Assembly: GCF_040907265.1 (NCBI RefSeq)
Contig: NZ_JBFOHP010000002.1
Location: 558,001-622,000 of the forward strand
Source of the DNA: Streptomyces sclerotialus
Lineage (GTDB): Bacteria; Actinomycetota; Actinomycetes; Streptomycetales; Streptomycetaceae
DNA: 64,000 bases
Direction of reading: 5' to 3'
Made by a program: the position numbers and the translations under genes. Below, piece by piece: positions 42,350-52,021 of this stretch. Every line of letters begins with the position of its first letter. Position 1 is the stretch's first letter. The notes under the pieces were generated by a model. The model saw only the letters and a program-made list of their open reading frames with translations. It made no database searches and was not told the origin of the DNA.

Positions 42350-42874
42350 TCAGCAGCGCTTCGAGCCGGCCGCCTGGGCGGACACCGGGTCTCCGGCCTT
42401 GCGCAGCGAGCCGACGCCCGCCGTGCAGTCGTTCACGGTGTCCGTGCCGTTGGACCAGAATTCCTGGTCGTTGTTGTTCGTCCAGGCCCGCGTGCCGAGG
42501 ATCTCGTCCTGGGAGTAGCTGTAGACCGCCGTACTGACGTCGTAGTCACCGGCCGTTGCCCGGAAGGAATCCCAGACCCACAAGTAGCCGTAGTTCTGCC
42601 GGCATTTCGGGGAGTAGAACTGCTTCACCGAGGCAATCTTCACTCCTTGCCGGACGATGTACCCGGTTTCTCCGATCGCATAGGCGTCGCTGCACACACC
42701 GGCCGCTTTCGCCCGCGCACTGACGGGATTTCCAGCGGCTGACGGGGCGGTGGACTTGGCCACCGACCGTTCCGGCGGGGCCGGTGCAGGGCCGGTGCCC
42801 GCCATCGCGGAGCCGGCCGGAACGAGCGCGAAGACACAGGTCAGCCCGATGAGGGCACGCTTGGAACATCTCAC
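42350..42874 (-). CDS. Small secreted protein with DUF2690-like core
   Basis: A 174-residue secreted protein. The signal peptide is 'CSKRALIGLTCVFALVPAGSAMA'. A Pro/Ala/Ser linker follows, then a domain with four cysteines (VCSDAYAIG, SPKCRQNYG, NDCTAG, SKRC), probably two disulfides. 'VKQFYSPKCRQNYGYLWVWDSF' recalls the DUF2690 pattern of actinobacterial surface proteins ('LRYSPrCrtaWAR'). Function unknown. Confidence 0.75.
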   Translation of the reverse strand: MRCSKRALIGLTCVFALVPAGSAMAGTGPAPAPPERSVAKSTAPSAAGNPVSARAKAAGVCSDAYAIGETGYIVRQGVKIASVKQFYSPKCRQNYGYLWVWDSFRATAGDYDVSTAVYSYSQDEILGTRAWTNNNDQEFWSNGTDTVNDCTAGVGSLRKAGDPVSAQAAGSKRC

Positions 42875-43118
42875 GGCGAATTTCCTCCTTGAATGCGTAC
42901 ACAGGCGTACGACTTTTACGGAGGCCCCGCGCAGCGCCTTCGGCAGCTATACGGATGGATACCGTCCCGCAGGAATCTCCGATTACCCAGGAAGACCAGC
43001 GACCGGGTGAAAAGGTTGCATGCCGACTTCAGTCCGCGGGTTTCCACGGAAAGCACACAAACAAGAGGGGGAATTCCGAACTCACTCGGTACGGCGTACC
43101 GGTGCGAACTCGCGGAAC

Positions 43119-44039
43119 CTACTCGTGCGCGGCCGGGAGCAGCTCCGTGGCGGAGGCGCGGAGGAGTTCGAGGGCCTGTGCGACGACGGGGTGGTGCGCC
43201 GCGCCCTTGCGGGTGGCCGCGATGATCCGGCGGGCGGGTGCGGGCTCGCCCGACAGGCGGATGCGGGTCATGGGCCACTCCGTGCTGATGCGGGCGAGGC
43301 GGGGCACCAGGATCACACCGAACCCCTGGGCGACCATCGCCTTTCCGGTGTCCCATTCATCGGCCTGGTGGGCCATGTCCGGTGTGAAGCCCGCCGCCAT
43401 GCAGGACGTGACGACCAGCTGGTGGTAGGTGCTGCCCGGGGTGCCGAGGATCCACGGCTCCTGAGCCGCGTCCGCGAGGGATACCCGCTTCCGCGCCGTG
43501 AGCGGGTGGCCGACCGGCACGATCAGGTCCAGCGGGTCGTCCAGCAGCGGCTGCTGGTCGAAGCGGTCGTCGTTCAGAGGCGGCGAGTCGGGCGTCACCA
43601 CCACGACCCCGAGGTCCGCTTCCTCCGCCAGGAGCAGTTCGAAGCAGCGGATCGGCTCCGCCTCCATCAGCCGGACGCCGAGGCGGGGGTTGCGGTCGCG
43701 CAGTGCTGCCGCCGCGAGCGGCAGCAGGTACGTCGCGGCGGTGGAGAAGCCGCACACGGTGAAGGTGCCCGATGCCTCCGCCGCCGTCGCCGCCAGCTCG
43801 CTGCGCGCCTGCTCCCATTGCGCCTGCATGACGGCGGTGTGCCGGAGCAGGGTGCGGGCCGCGGCCGTCAGCTGGATGCCCCGGCCCGCGGGCTCGATCA
43901 GTTTCACGCCGAGCTGCTCGGCCAGCTGGCGCAGCTGGTAGGAGACCGCCGACGGGGTGTAGCGCATGGCCTCCGCGGCGGCCGTGACGCCGCCGTAGTG
44001 GTCGACCATCTGCAGCATCTTGAGCTTGGGATCGATCAT
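43119..44039 (-). CDS. LysR-family transcriptional regulator
   Basis: A 306-residue LysR protein. The HTH is 'KMLQMVDHYGGVTAAAEAMRYTPSAVSYQLRQLAEQLGVKLI', and the effector domain begins at about 90 ('GTFTVCGFSTAATYLLPLAAAAL'). It is divergent from the MFS gene at 44112, with a 72-nt intergenic region. An inverted ACGGT-N10-ACCGT lies at 44053-44072. Autoregulation and control of the neighbouring transporter are the standard expectation. Confidence 0.92.
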   Translation of the reverse strand: MIDPKLKMLQMVDHYGGVTAAAEAMRYTPSAVSYQLRQLAEQLGVKLIEPAGRGIQLTAAARTLLRHTAVMQAQWEQARSELAATAAEASGTFTVCGFSTAATYLLPLAAAALRDRNPRLGVRLMEAEPIRCFELLLAEEADLGVVVVTPDSPPLNDDRFDQQPLLDDPLDLIVPVGHPLTARKRVSLADAAQEPWILGTPGSTYHQLVVTSCMAAGFTPDMAHQADEWDTGKAMVAQGFGVILVPRLARISTEWPMTRIRLSGEPAPARRIIAATRKGAAHHPVVAQALELLRASATELLPAAHE

Positions 44040-44052
44040 GCAAACATTTTGC

Positions 44053-44072
44053 ACGGTCATCTTCAAAACCGT
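44053..44072. promoter_or_regulatory. LysR-type inverted repeat ACGGT-N10-ACCGT
   Basis: Five-base inverted arms lie in the 72-nt gap between the divergent lysR and MFS genes, the usual site for LysR binding. Confidence 0.45.
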
Positions 44073-44111
44073 ACGATTGTGCCCACTGATCATTAATGTC
44101 ACGCTGCGGGC

Positions 44112-45374
44112 GTGTTGCCCATCAGTTCCTCCACGCGCCACCCTCGGAGTGCCCTCGCAGGCCCGCACCCGTCGCGTAGACGCCAGGCGGCGACGGGGCT
44201 CTACGTGCTGGCCGCGCTCACCTTCGGGGCCTATCTGCCCAGCTCGCTGTACCCCGGCTATCAGCACGCCTTCCGCGCTGACGACCTGACCATGACGCTG
44301 GTGTACGCCGTCTTCGCGCTCGTCAGCGCTCCCGCGCTGCTCCTGCTCAGCCCCGTCTCGGATGCCTTCGGGGCACGCCCTGCACTGCGCGCGGGGCTCG
44401 TGACGGCAGCGCTGGGCTCGGTCTGCTTCATGCTCGCACCGGGCGTCGAGTGGCTGGTCGCCGGGCGTGCCGCACAGGGGCTGGCCCTCGGGGTGACCAC
44501 CGGCGCTGCCGCCGCGCTCGTCAGCGAGGAGACGGAAGGGCGCGGCGCCCGGCGGGGTGCCGTGCTCGCCGGCATCGCTTTCGTGGCGGGCACGGCCCTC
44601 GGCGCGGCCGCCGGCGGCTTCTTCGCCCAGTACGCTCCGGCCCCGTACGTGATGCCCTTCGTCCTGCACCTCGTGCTGCTGGCGATCGCCTGGTACGCGG
44701 TCTCCGCCCTCGTGCCGACCGCTGCCGAGGGCGCACGCGTACCGCGCCGGAGCCCCACGATGCCGCGCATACCCAAGGGAATGCGGGCACTGTTCGCCAC
44801 CGCCTCGGCGGTCGGCTTCCTCGCCTGGACGACGGCCGGCCTGTTCCTCGCGATCATCCCGGCCCTGCTGGCACGGTCCGGCCGGCACAACATGGCGGTC
44901 ATCGGCTGCATCCTGGGCTCCGTACTGCTCTGTTCCGCCCTCACCCAGCCGCTGGTCGGACGGATCAGCGCACGCTCCGCGCAGCTCGTCGGCCTCGGAG
45001 CCCTCCTGGTGAGCCTGTCCCTGCTGTCGCTCACCGCGGGCAGGTCGACCCCGCTCACCCTGGTCGCGGCCGTGGTGGCGGGCGCCGGGCACGGGCTCGC
45101 CTATGCCGGGGCGGCCGCCGCGGTCGATGCGCGGGCGCCCGGGAAGGACCGCGGCGCCGTCACCGGTGCCCTCTATCTCTCCTTCTACCTGGGCTCCGGG
45201 CTGCCGGCCGTCGCCGTCGGGCTGCTCACCCTCCCGTTCTCCCTCACCACGGCGACTTCTCTGGTGACGTCCGTCGCCGCCGTCCTCGTCCTCCTGACGA
45301 GTGCCGCGGTCGCCGAAGTCGACCGCACCGTCCCCACCACGAAGAGAAAGCTTGTCCTTGTCCGAGTGAAGTGA
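44112..45374 (+). CDS. MFS transporter controlled by the divergent LysR
   Basis: A 420-residue 12-helix transporter. 'LLSPVSDAFGARPALRAGLV' is motif A, 'APGVEWLVAGRAAQGLALGVTTGAAAALVSE' is helix 4 with motif B, and 'GTALGAAAGGFFAQYAPAPYVMPF' is the helix 5 motif C region. Proton-coupled drug or metabolite export is likely. The annotated start is GTG; residues 1-28 are polar and a later start is possible. Confidence 0.87.
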   Translation: MLPISSSTRHPRSALAGPHPSRRRQAATGLYVLAALTFGAYLPSSLYPGYQHAFRADDLTMTLVYAVFALVSAPALLLLSPVSDAFGARPALRAGLVTAALGSVCFMLAPGVEWLVAGRAAQGLALGVTTGAAAALVSEETEGRGARRGAVLAGIAFVAGTALGAAAGGFFAQYAPAPYVMPFVLHLVLLAIAWYAVSALVPTAAEGARVPRRSPTMPRIPKGMRALFATASAVGFLAWTTAGLFLAIIPALLARSGRHNMAVIGCILGSVLLCSALTQPLVGRISARSAQLVGLGALLVSLSLLSLTAGRSTPLTLVAAVVAGAGHGLAYAGAAAAVDARAPGKDRGAVTGALYLSFYLGSGLPAVAVGLLTLPFSLTTATSLVTSVAAVLVLLTSAAVAEVDRTVPTTKRKLVLVRVK

Positions 45375-45520
45375 AAGCCCGCCCCTCCGCCACGGACAAC
45401 GATCCGTGGCCATGGGCTGTGAAGAGTACGCAGCGGCGGCCGGTCGTCCTTCCCCGACCGCGCCGCGCTGAAGTGCGCTCCCGGTGGTGCCCGCCGGGAG
45501 CGATGTTCGAGGAGTTTTTT

Positions 45521-46954
45521 GTGCAGGCCGCACATGCCGGTACCGAAACGGCGAGCCGGAAGCCGCTCACGGCTGAGGAGATAACGGTCACCGACCCCAA
45601 AGTGACGAGACGGGCGATCGGCGCCGCGGCGGTAGGGAACATCACCGAGTGGTTCGACTTCGGTGTCTTCGCCAACCTGACTCCGGTTCTCACCGCGGTC
45701 TTCTTCGCCGGTGCCGGTGAGACGGTCGGCACCATCGGCACTCTGGGCCTGTTCGCCGTCGCCTTTCTGGTCCGCCCGCTCGGCGGCATGTTCTTCGGCC
45801 CGCTCGGCGACCGCATCGGCCGCACCAAGGTGCTCTCCCTCACCGTCATCATGATGGCCATCGGCACCTTCGCCATCGCCTTCATCCCCAGCTACGAGAC
45901 CTGGGGCGCCGCCGCTCCCCTGCTGATGCTGCTCGCCCGCCTCGTCCAGGGCTTCTCCACCGGCGGCGAATACGGCGGGGCGATGACCTTCATCTCCGAG
46001 TACGCCCCCGACAAGAAGCGCGGATTCCTCGGCAGCTGGCTGGAGTTCGGCACGCTGACCGGTTATCTGCTCGGTGGCGTGGCCGGCCTGGTCATCCAGC
46101 TCCCCGGCGTGATGTCCCATGAGGATCTGCTCTCCTGGGGCTGGCGCATTCCGTTCCTGATCTCCGGGCCGATCGGCATCATCGGGCTCTACCTCCGCCT
46201 GAAGCTGGAGGACACCCCCGCGTTCCAGGCCGCCGTCGCGGAGACCAAGGGGCGCGAGGGCAACCAGACCCTCAAGGAAATCCGGAAGATCTTCTCCAAT
46301 TACTGGCGGCCGATGCTGATCTGCATGGGCCTGGTGCTCGTCTTCAACGTCACCAATTACATGCTCACCACGTACATGCTGGAGTACATCGGCAAGTTCG
46401 CGCCCGCGGTGAACGCCACCTGGGCGCAGCTCCTGGAAATCGCCGTCCTGGCGCTGGGCATGGTGCTCATCACCTTCGTCGGCCGGCTCTCGGACCGCAT
46501 CGGCCGCAAGCCGGTGATGTACTTCGGCTGCGCGATGCTGATCGTGCTCGGCGTGCCGTCGGTTTTGCTGATCCAGCAGAACACCCTGCTGTCCGTCTTC
46601 CTCGGCCTGGCGCTGATGTCGCTGATGCTGCTCTGCTTCAACAGCACCATCCCGTCCACGCTGCCCGCGCTCTTCCCCACCGAAATCCGTTACGGCGGCC
46701 TCTCGATCGCCTTCAACATCTCCGTCTCGCTCTTCGGCGGCACCACGGCCTTCTTCAACGCGCTGCTGGTGGAAGGCACCGGGGACATCAATGTGCCCGG
46801 CTACTACCTCATGGCCGCCGGCGCCATCGGTGCCGTCGCCTGCTGGTTCGCGGCGGAATCCGCCGGCCGGCCGCTGCCCGGCTCGGCGCCCGCGGTGGAG
46901 TCACGGGAAGAGGCCCGCGAACTGGCCCTCGCGGGCAGCGGCACGCGCGCCTAG
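45521..46954 (+). CDS. MHS-family (ProP-like) proton symporter
   Basis: A 477-residue metabolite:H+ symporter. The hallmark 'AAVGNITEWFDFGVFANLTP' opens helix 1, with 'FGPLGDRIGRTKVLSLTVIMM' as motif A and 'LVQGFSTGGEYGGAMTFISEYAPDKKRGFLGSW' as the MHS signature. Closest in pattern to proline/glycine-betaine transporters. GTG 45521 has GAGGAG exactly 6 nt upstream; ATG 45503 has a poorer spacing. Its stop codon touches the stop of the opposing nitrobindin gene with no gap. Confidence 0.92.
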   Translation: MQAAHAGTETASRKPLTAEEITVTDPKVTRRAIGAAAVGNITEWFDFGVFANLTPVLTAVFFAGAGETVGTIGTLGLFAVAFLVRPLGGMFFGPLGDRIGRTKVLSLTVIMMAIGTFAIAFIPSYETWGAAAPLLMLLARLVQGFSTGGEYGGAMTFISEYAPDKKRGFLGSWLEFGTLTGYLLGGVAGLVIQLPGVMSHEDLLSWGWRIPFLISGPIGIIGLYLRLKLEDTPAFQAAVAETKGREGNQTLKEIRKIFSNYWRPMLICMGLVLVFNVTNYMLTTYMLEYIGKFAPAVNATWAQLLEIAVLALGMVLITFVGRLSDRIGRKPVMYFGCAMLIVLGVPSVLLIQQNTLLSVFLGLALMSLMLLCFNSTIPSTLPALFPTEIRYGGLSIAFNISVSLFGGTTAFFNALLVEGTGDINVPGYYLMAAGAIGAVACWFAAESAGRPLPGSAPAVESREEARELALAGSGTRA

Positions 46955-47503
46955 TCAGCCGCGGTCCACCCGCCGCAGCCGCGCCGAGAGGTGGTGTTGC
47001 AGCGGCTGCCCGACCGCCGCGAGGTCGTGGCCGAAGTCGAGCGTGTCCTCGCCGGTCAGCGTGTAGCGGCGGCGGGTGGCGCTGACCTCTTTGGCGGTGG
47101 GTGTGAGCGCCACCTGATGGGTGGCGAGGTCGACCGTGCCGTCGCCCGCCCGGCCCACCAGGATCTCCGTGATCCCGGTGGGCTGAGTGATCAGTGCCTC
47201 CACCCGCCCCTCGGGCTGCAGCCGCCACCAGCCGCTCTCCCGGGCCGCGGGGCGCAGCGGCGCGCCGTCGCCGTCGAGCAGCCAGGCCCGGGCCTCGTAG
47301 TGGAGGAAGGGCCGGCCGTCGTGGCTGAAGGTGACCTCCTGCGCGTACGCGAAGTCCTCGGCGAGCGTCGGATACCCGCCGCTCCCCCGCCCGGTCCAGG
47401 TGCCCAGCAGCCCGGTCAGGGGCGCGAGCAGTGCGTGCGGCGCGGGTGCCTCGTCCGGTCCGAGGGCGTCGGGGTACGGGAGGTTCCGGACGGGTCCGGT
47501 CAT
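46955..47503 (-). CDS. Nitrobindin (FABP-like heme-binding beta barrel)
   Basis: A 182-residue protein of the nitrobindin/THAP4 C-terminal family. '[14 protein letters not shown]' is the N-terminal signature. '[40 protein letters not shown]' is the barrel centre, and '[13 protein letters not shown]' holds the proximal heme histidine. It binds ferric heme and handles NO or peroxynitrite in the cytoplasm. Confidence 0.92.
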   Translation of the reverse strand: MTGPVRNLPYPDALGPDEAPAPHALLAPLTGLLGTWTGRGSGGYPTLAEDFAYAQEVTFSHDGRPFLHYEARAWLLDGDGAPLRPAARESGWWRLQPEGRVEALITQPTGITEILVGRAGDGTVDLATHQVALTPTAKEVSATRRRYTLTGEDTLDFGHDLAAVGQPLQHHLSARLRRVDRG

Positions 47504-47648
47504 GAGGTGCGCTCCTGGGTCGTGTCGAGTCCGCTGCCGGGTGGCAGCCTAGGGCGTGTCCGGGGCGTCCGCGTGACCTGCGACATCCCGGCTCCGGTGA
47601 TCGGCGACGTACGGTGGCACCGGGGGCGGCGGCCGTACGCTGGGGTCC

Positions 47649-48117
47649 GTGCATATCTGTTTCGTCTGCAGCGGCAACATCTGCCGGTCCCCCTCGGCCG
47701 CGCTGGTCTTCGCCGAGCATCTGCGCCGGGCGGGGCTGGACGGCGCGGTACGGGTCAGCAGCGCCGGCATCGGTCCCTGGCACGCCGGTGAACCCGTCGA
47801 CGAACGGGCCGGCGAGGTGCTGGCCCGGCACGGCTACCCGACCCGGCACGTCGCGGCCCAGGTCGGTGCCGAGCATCTGGACGCCGAACCTGTTCCTGGC
47901 GATGGACCGGAGCCATGAGAAGGCGCTGCGCCGGCTGGTGCCGGAGCCGTCCCGGGTCCGGCTGCTGCGGTCCTTCGACCCGCAGGCGTCCGGCGGGCTG
48001 GAAGTGCCCGACCCGTACTACGGCGGCCCGGAGGGATTCGACGAGGTGCTGGCCATGATCGAAGCTGCCGTGCCCGGCCTGCTCGCCTGGGTGCGCGAGC
48101 GTCTGGACGACGCATGA
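47649..48117 (+). pseudogene. Low-molecular-weight protein tyrosine phosphatase, frameshifted
   Basis: The first frame from GTG 47649 encodes 'MHICFVCSGNICRSPSAALVFAEHLRRAG', including the catalytic P-loop CxGNxCRS. It runs to 'AAQVGAEHLDAE' and then leaves the family and stops at 47918. The family resumes in another frame from about 47889 ('LFLAMDRSHEKALRRLVP ... DPYYGGPEGFDEVLAMIEAAVPGLLAWVRERL'), including the general-acid DPYY. Removing one A near 47886-47888 (GCCGAACCTG to GCCGACCTG) restores a full-length 155-residue phosphatase. This is a recent inactivation or a read error. The stop overlaps the next gene by ATGA. Confidence 0.88.
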
Positions 48118-48980
48118 CCGCGGGTGGTGAGGGCCCGGGAGCCGTGGCGGCCCGGCTCACCGGGCGGCCGGTGGCGGGCGAGCGGCGGGTGTCCTCCGCG
48201 CTCGCCGAGGTCACGCTCGACGGCGGACGGACGGTGATGGTCAAGCGCGGTGACGGCGCCGGCGCGGTGCGGGCCGAGGCCGCCGGGCTGCGCTGGCTGG
48301 CCGGGGCCGACGCGGTCCGCGTCCCGGCGGTGCACGGCCAGGAGGGGCGCTGGCTGGTGACCGACCACGTGGCGTCCGGCCGGCCGAGCGCAGCGGCAGC
48401 GGCCGCGCTCGGCCGGGAGCTGGCCGCCCTGCACGCCGCCGGCGCGCCCGCGTTCGGCGCCCCGCCCCCCGATGGCCCGCGGGACGCCACCATCGGACTG
48501 GCGCCCATGCGCAACGTCCCCGGCACCGACTGGCCACTCTGGTACGGCGAGCACCGGGTGCTGCCCTACCTGCGCCGAGCGGTCGACGACGGCACGGTAC
48601 GCCCCGCCGAGGCCACCGTGATCGAGCAAGTGGTGGACCGGCTGCCCGAACTGGCGGGCCCGGCGGAGCCGCCCGCCCGCCTCCACGGCGACCTGTGGAA
48701 CGGCAACGTGCTTTGGGGTGCCGACGGCCACGCCTGGCTGATCGACCCGGCCGCGCACGGCGGTCACCGCGAGACCGACCTGGCCATGCTGCACCTGTTC
48801 GGCTGCCCCGGCCTGGACCGGGTCCTGGCGGGCTACCAGGAAGCGGCGCCGCTGGCCGACGGCTGGGCCGACCGCATCGGCCTGCACCAGCTGTTCCCCT
48901 TGCTGGTGCACGCGGTGCTCTTCGGCCGCGGCTACGCCGAGCAGGCCCTCGCGGTGTCCCGGGCCGCCCTGGCCCGCTGA
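48114..48980 (+). CDS. Fructosamine-3-kinase-like phosphotransferase
   Basis: A 288-residue protein of the fructosamine kinase/aminoglycoside phosphotransferase fold. 'VMVKRGDGAGAVRAEAAGLRWL' holds the ATP lysine, 'RLHGDLWNGNVLW' is the catalytic loop (Asp, Asn), and 'WLIDPAAHGGHRETDLAMLHLFG' the metal-binding DPA region. It repairs glycated amines by phosphorylating ketoamines. It is coupled by ATGA to the LMW phosphatase gene, a pairing often seen in actinobacteria. Confidence 0.92.
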   Translation: MTAGGEGPGAVAARLTGRPVAGERRVSSALAEVTLDGGRTVMVKRGDGAGAVRAEAAGLRWLAGADAVRVPAVHGQEGRWLVTDHVASGRPSAAAAAALGRELAALHAAGAPAFGAPPPDGPRDATIGLAPMRNVPGTDWPLWYGEHRVLPYLRRAVDDGTVRPAEATVIEQVVDRLPELAGPAEPPARLHGDLWNGNVLWGADGHAWLIDPAAHGGHRETDLAMLHLFGCPGLDRVLAGYQEAAPLADGWADRIGLHQLFPLLVHAVLFGRGYAEQALAVSRAALAR

Positions 48981-49069
48981 CCCACCACGCATACCGGTAC
49001 GACGCCTTCCGGCCGGGGACGCGAGGACCGCGCTCCCGACCGTGACCGCTTGTCACCGCCCTCATGTGG

Positions 49070-49245
49070 GCATTACTGTCACCACGCCTTGGTGAACGGG
49101 AATTCCGGTGTGATGCCGGTGCGGCCCTCGCCACTGTGATCGGGAAGTCCGGCTCCGGCCCTCGCGGGCAGCCACTGGGTCCTCGGACCCGGGAAGGCGG
49201 AGCACGGGCGGTGGTACCCGTAAGCCAGGAGACCGGCCAAGGCGC
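49070..49245 (+). promoter_or_regulatory. Cobalamin riboswitch upstream of cbiM
   Basis: Conserved elements occur in order: GGTGAACGGGAATTCCGGTG, then CCGGTGCGGCCCTCGCCACTG, GTGATCGGGAAG, GCCACTGGGTCC..CCGGGAAGG, and the B12 box AGCCAGGAGACCGGCC (49223-49238). The switch ends about 45 nt before cbiM and should switch off cobalt import when adenosylcobalamin is sufficient. Confidence 0.93.
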
Positions 49246-49285
49246 GTCAACCATCCACGAGGTGCTGGAGAGGGTCTGCTGAGCC

Positions 49286-49987
49286 ATGCACATTGCCGAG
49301 GGTTTCCTGCCTCCGGCGCACGCCGTCGCCTGGGGCGTCGCGTCCGCGCCGTTCGTCGTCCACGGAGTCCGCTCCCTCACCCGTGAAGTCAGAGCACATC
49401 CCGAGAGCACGCTGCTGCTCGGTGCGTCGGGAGCCTTCACGTTCGTCCTGTCCGCGCTGAAGCTGCCCTCGGTGACGGGCAGCTGCTCCCATCCCACCGG
49501 TACCGGGCTGGGCGCCATCCTGTTCCGGCCCCCGATCATGGCGGTGCTCGGCACCATCACCCTGCTCTTCCAGGCGCTGCTGCTCGCGCACGGCGGCCTG
49601 ACCACCCTGGGTGCCAACGTCTTCTCCATGGCGATCGTCGGCCCCTGGGCCGGTTACGCCGTCTACCGGCTGCTGCGGCGGTACGACGTACCGCTGATGG
49701 TCACGGTGTTCTTCGGCGCTTTCGTCGCCGACCTGTCCACCTACTGCGTCACCAGCGTTCAGCTGGCGCTCGCGTTCCCCGACCCGGGCAGCGGATTCCT
49801 GGGAGCGCTCGGCAAGTTCGGCGCCATCTTCGCCGTCACCCAGATCCCGCTCGCGGTGAGCGAGGGGCTGCTCACCGTGCTGGTGATGCGCCTGCTGGTG
49901 CAGTCCAGCAAGGGGGAACTCACCCGGCTGGGCGTGCTGCTGACCGGCAAGCAGAACCAGGCCGGGGTCGAGGAGGTGGCCCGATGA
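49286..49987 (+). CDS. cbiM: Cobalt ECF transporter, substrate-binding membrane component
   Basis: A 233-residue CbiM. '[16 protein letters not shown]' carries the conserved N-terminal His-containing loop that binds Co2+, and '[21 protein letters not shown]' is the second family signature. About six membrane helices. First gene of cbiMNQO under the B12 riboswitch. Confidence 0.96.
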   Translation: MHIAEGFLPPAHAVAWGVASAPFVVHGVRSLTREVRAHPESTLLLGASGAFTFVLSALKLPSVTGSCSHPTGTGLGAILFRPPIMAVLGTITLLFQALLLAHGGLTTLGANVFSMAIVGPWAGYAVYRLLRRYDVPLMVTVFFGAFVADLSTYCVTSVQLALAFPDPGSGFLGALGKFGAIFAVTQIPLAVSEGLLTVLVMRLLVQSSKGELTRLGVLLTGKQNQAGVEEVAR

Positions 49988-50373
49988 AGCGGAACACCAA
50001 GATCAACGCACTGCTGCTGCTCGCCGTGGCCGCACTCGCCGTACTGCCCCTGGCCCTCGGCCTCGGTGACCACAAGAAGGAGCCGTTCACGGGCGCCGAC
50101 GCCGAGGCGGAAACGGCGATCACCGAGATCGAGCCGGACTACGAGCCGTGGTTCTCACCGCTGTACGAACCGCCGTCCGGCGAGATCGAGTCCGCGCTCT
50201 TCGCCCTCCAGGCGGCCCTCGGCGCGGGTGTCCTCGCCTACTACTTCGGCCTGCGCAAGGGCCGCCGCCAGGGCGAGTCGCGGGCACTGGCCCGGCGGGA
50301 CGCCACGGTCGCCGGCCAGGACGCCACGCGTCCCGAGGGCGCCCCGGACGCGTCCGACGACGAAGGGGCCTGA
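49984..50373 (+). CDS. cbiN: Cobalt ECF transporter subunit CbiN
   Basis: A 129-residue protein with two membrane helices flanking a short outer loop. The loop '[40 protein letters not shown]' is the CbiN signature that loads cobalt into CbiM. It starts by ATGA overlap with cbiM. The C-terminal 35 residues are charged and cytosolic. Confidence 0.94.
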   Translation: MKRNTKINALLLLAVAALAVLPLALGLGDHKKEPFTGADAEAETAITEIEPDYEPWFSPLYEPPSGEIESALFALQAALGAGVLAYYFGLRKGRRQGESRALARRDATVAGQDATRPEGAPDASDDEGA

Positions 50374-50378
50374 GCCCC

Positions 50379-51128
50379 GTGCTGCCGATCGACGCGACGG
50401 CGCACAGCAGCCGCTGGCGCCGCCGCCATCCCGTGGACAAGGCCGTACTCGGGCTGGGTCTGACCGTCCTCGCGATCTCGCTGCCACCGTGGCCGGGCGC
50501 GGCCCTGGTGCTGCTGACGGCGCTCGGCGTACTGCTGGGCCCGGCGGGCGTGCCCGTCCGCCGGCTGTGGCGTGCCTACCGGGTGCCGCTGGGCTTCTGC
50601 GTGACCGGTGCGCTGACCCTGCTCGTCCAGATCGGCGGGCCCGACGGGTTCGTCACCCTGGCCGACGGCGGCCCGGCCCGCGCCGGAGGCCTGCTGCTGC
50701 GTACGTCGGCCGCCTCCCTCGGCGTGCTCCTGTTCGCCTTCACCACCCCGATGTCCGATCTGCTGCCGCGACTGGTGAAGGCCGGGGTGCCCGCAGCGGT
50801 CGTGGACGTCGCCCTGGTGACGTACCGCATGAGCTTCCTGCTCCTGGACTCCGTACGCCGTATCCGGGAGGCCCAGGCCGCCCGGCTCGGGCACACCACG
50901 CGGGCCGCCACGTGGCGCTCGCTGGGCGGCCTCGGCGCCACCGCTTTCGTGCGGGCCTTCGACCGGGCGGCACGTCTCCAGACCGGGCTCGCCGGGCGCG
51001 GTTACGACGGCACCCTGCGCGTACTGGTGCCCGAGGCCCGGGTCTCCGTCCGCTTCACGGCAGTCAGCGCCGCACTCCTCGCGGGCCTGGCCGCCCTCAC
51101 CTTCGTCCTGGAAAGGCCGCTGTCATGA
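50379..51128 (+). CDS. cbiQ: Cobalt ECF transporter transmembrane coupling protein
   Basis: A 249-residue T-component. The coupling motifs are 'DSVRRIREAQAARLG' and 'RAFDRAARLQTGLAGRGYDG', the paired Ala-Arg-Gly motifs that sit on the ATPases. GTG 50379 lies 5 nt after the cbiN stop; the protein is shorter than a longer in-frame extension would give, and matches the family. Confidence 0.93.
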   Translation: MLPIDATAHSSRWRRRHPVDKAVLGLGLTVLAISLPPWPGAALVLLTALGVLLGPAGVPVRRLWRAYRVPLGFCVTGALTLLVQIGGPDGFVTLADGGPARAGGLLLRTSAASLGVLLFAFTTPMSDLLPRLVKAGVPAAVVDVALVTYRMSFLLLDSVRRIREAQAARLGHTTRAATWRSLGGLGATAFVRAFDRAARLQTGLAGRGYDGTLRVLVPEARVSVRFTAVSAALLAGLAALTFVLERPLS

Positions 51129-51988
51129 GCGCCCCCGTACCGGTCGCCCTGCGGGGCGCGTCCTACGCGTACGAGGACGGCCCGCTCGTACTCAGCGATC
51201 TCGACTTCGAGGTGCCCGAGGGCCGTGCGCTGGCGCTGCTCGGCCGCAACGGCAGCGGCAAGACCACGCTGATGCGGCTGCTCAGCGGTGGACTGCGGCC
51301 GCGCACCGGCCGGTTGACCGTCGACGGGCAGCCGGTCGGTTACGACCGCAAGGGGCTCACCCGGCTGCGGACGACCGTCCAGCTGGTGGTGCAGGACCCG
51401 GACGACCAGCTGTTCGCCGCTTCCGTCGCCCAGGACGTGTCGTTCGGGGCGCTGAACCTCGGCCTGTCCGATGCCGAGGCACGGGCCCGCGTCGAGGAGG
51501 CGCTCGCCGCCCTGGACATCACCGCGCTGGCCGACCGGCCCACCCACCTGCTCTCCTACGGGCAGCGCAAGCGGACCGCCATCGCGGGCGCGGTCGTGAT
51601 GCGGCCCCGCGTCCTGATCCTCGACGAACCGACGGCGGGGCTCGACCCGGACGGCCAGGAACGGCTGCTCGCCACCCTTGGCCGACTGCGCGCGTCCGGC
51701 ACCACCGTGGTGATGGCCACGCACGACGTCGACCTCGCCCTGCGCTGGGCCGACGACGCGGCCCTGCTGACGCCCTCCGGAGCGCACACCGGGCCCGTCG
51801 CGGCCATGCTGGCCCGCACCGATCTCCTGCACCAGGCGGGCCTGCGGCTCCCGTGGGGCGTCGCCGCCGCTCATCTGCTCCGCAGCCAGGGCCTGTTGAC
51901 CGACACGGCACCCGGCCCCCGTACGCCGGACGAACTGGCCGCTGTGGCGGCTGCCCTCGCCACTCCCCCGATACCGGCCGACGACTGA
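51125..51988 (+). CDS. cbiO: Cobalt ECF transporter ATPase
   Basis: A 287-residue ABC ATPase. Walker A is 'GRNGSGKTT', the Q-loop 'VVQDPDDQLFAASVAQDVSFG', the signature 'LSYGQRKRTAIAGA' and Walker B 'VLILDEPTAGLD', with H-loop 'MATHDVDL'. It energises CbiMNQ. ATGA overlap with cbiQ completes a tight four-gene operon. Confidence 0.96.
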   Translation: MSAPVPVALRGASYAYEDGPLVLSDLDFEVPEGRALALLGRNGSGKTTLMRLLSGGLRPRTGRLTVDGQPVGYDRKGLTRLRTTVQLVVQDPDDQLFAASVAQDVSFGALNLGLSDAEARARVEEALAALDITALADRPTHLLSYGQRKRTAIAGAVVMRPRVLILDEPTAGLDPDGQERLLATLGRLRASGTTVVMATHDVDLALRWADDAALLTPSGAHTGPVAAMLARTDLLHQAGLRLPWGVAAAHLLRSQGLLTDTAPGPRTPDELAAVAAALATPPIPADD

Positions 51989-52021
51989 CGGCTGAGGACC
52001 AGGTGGCACCCCGCGCCGTCT

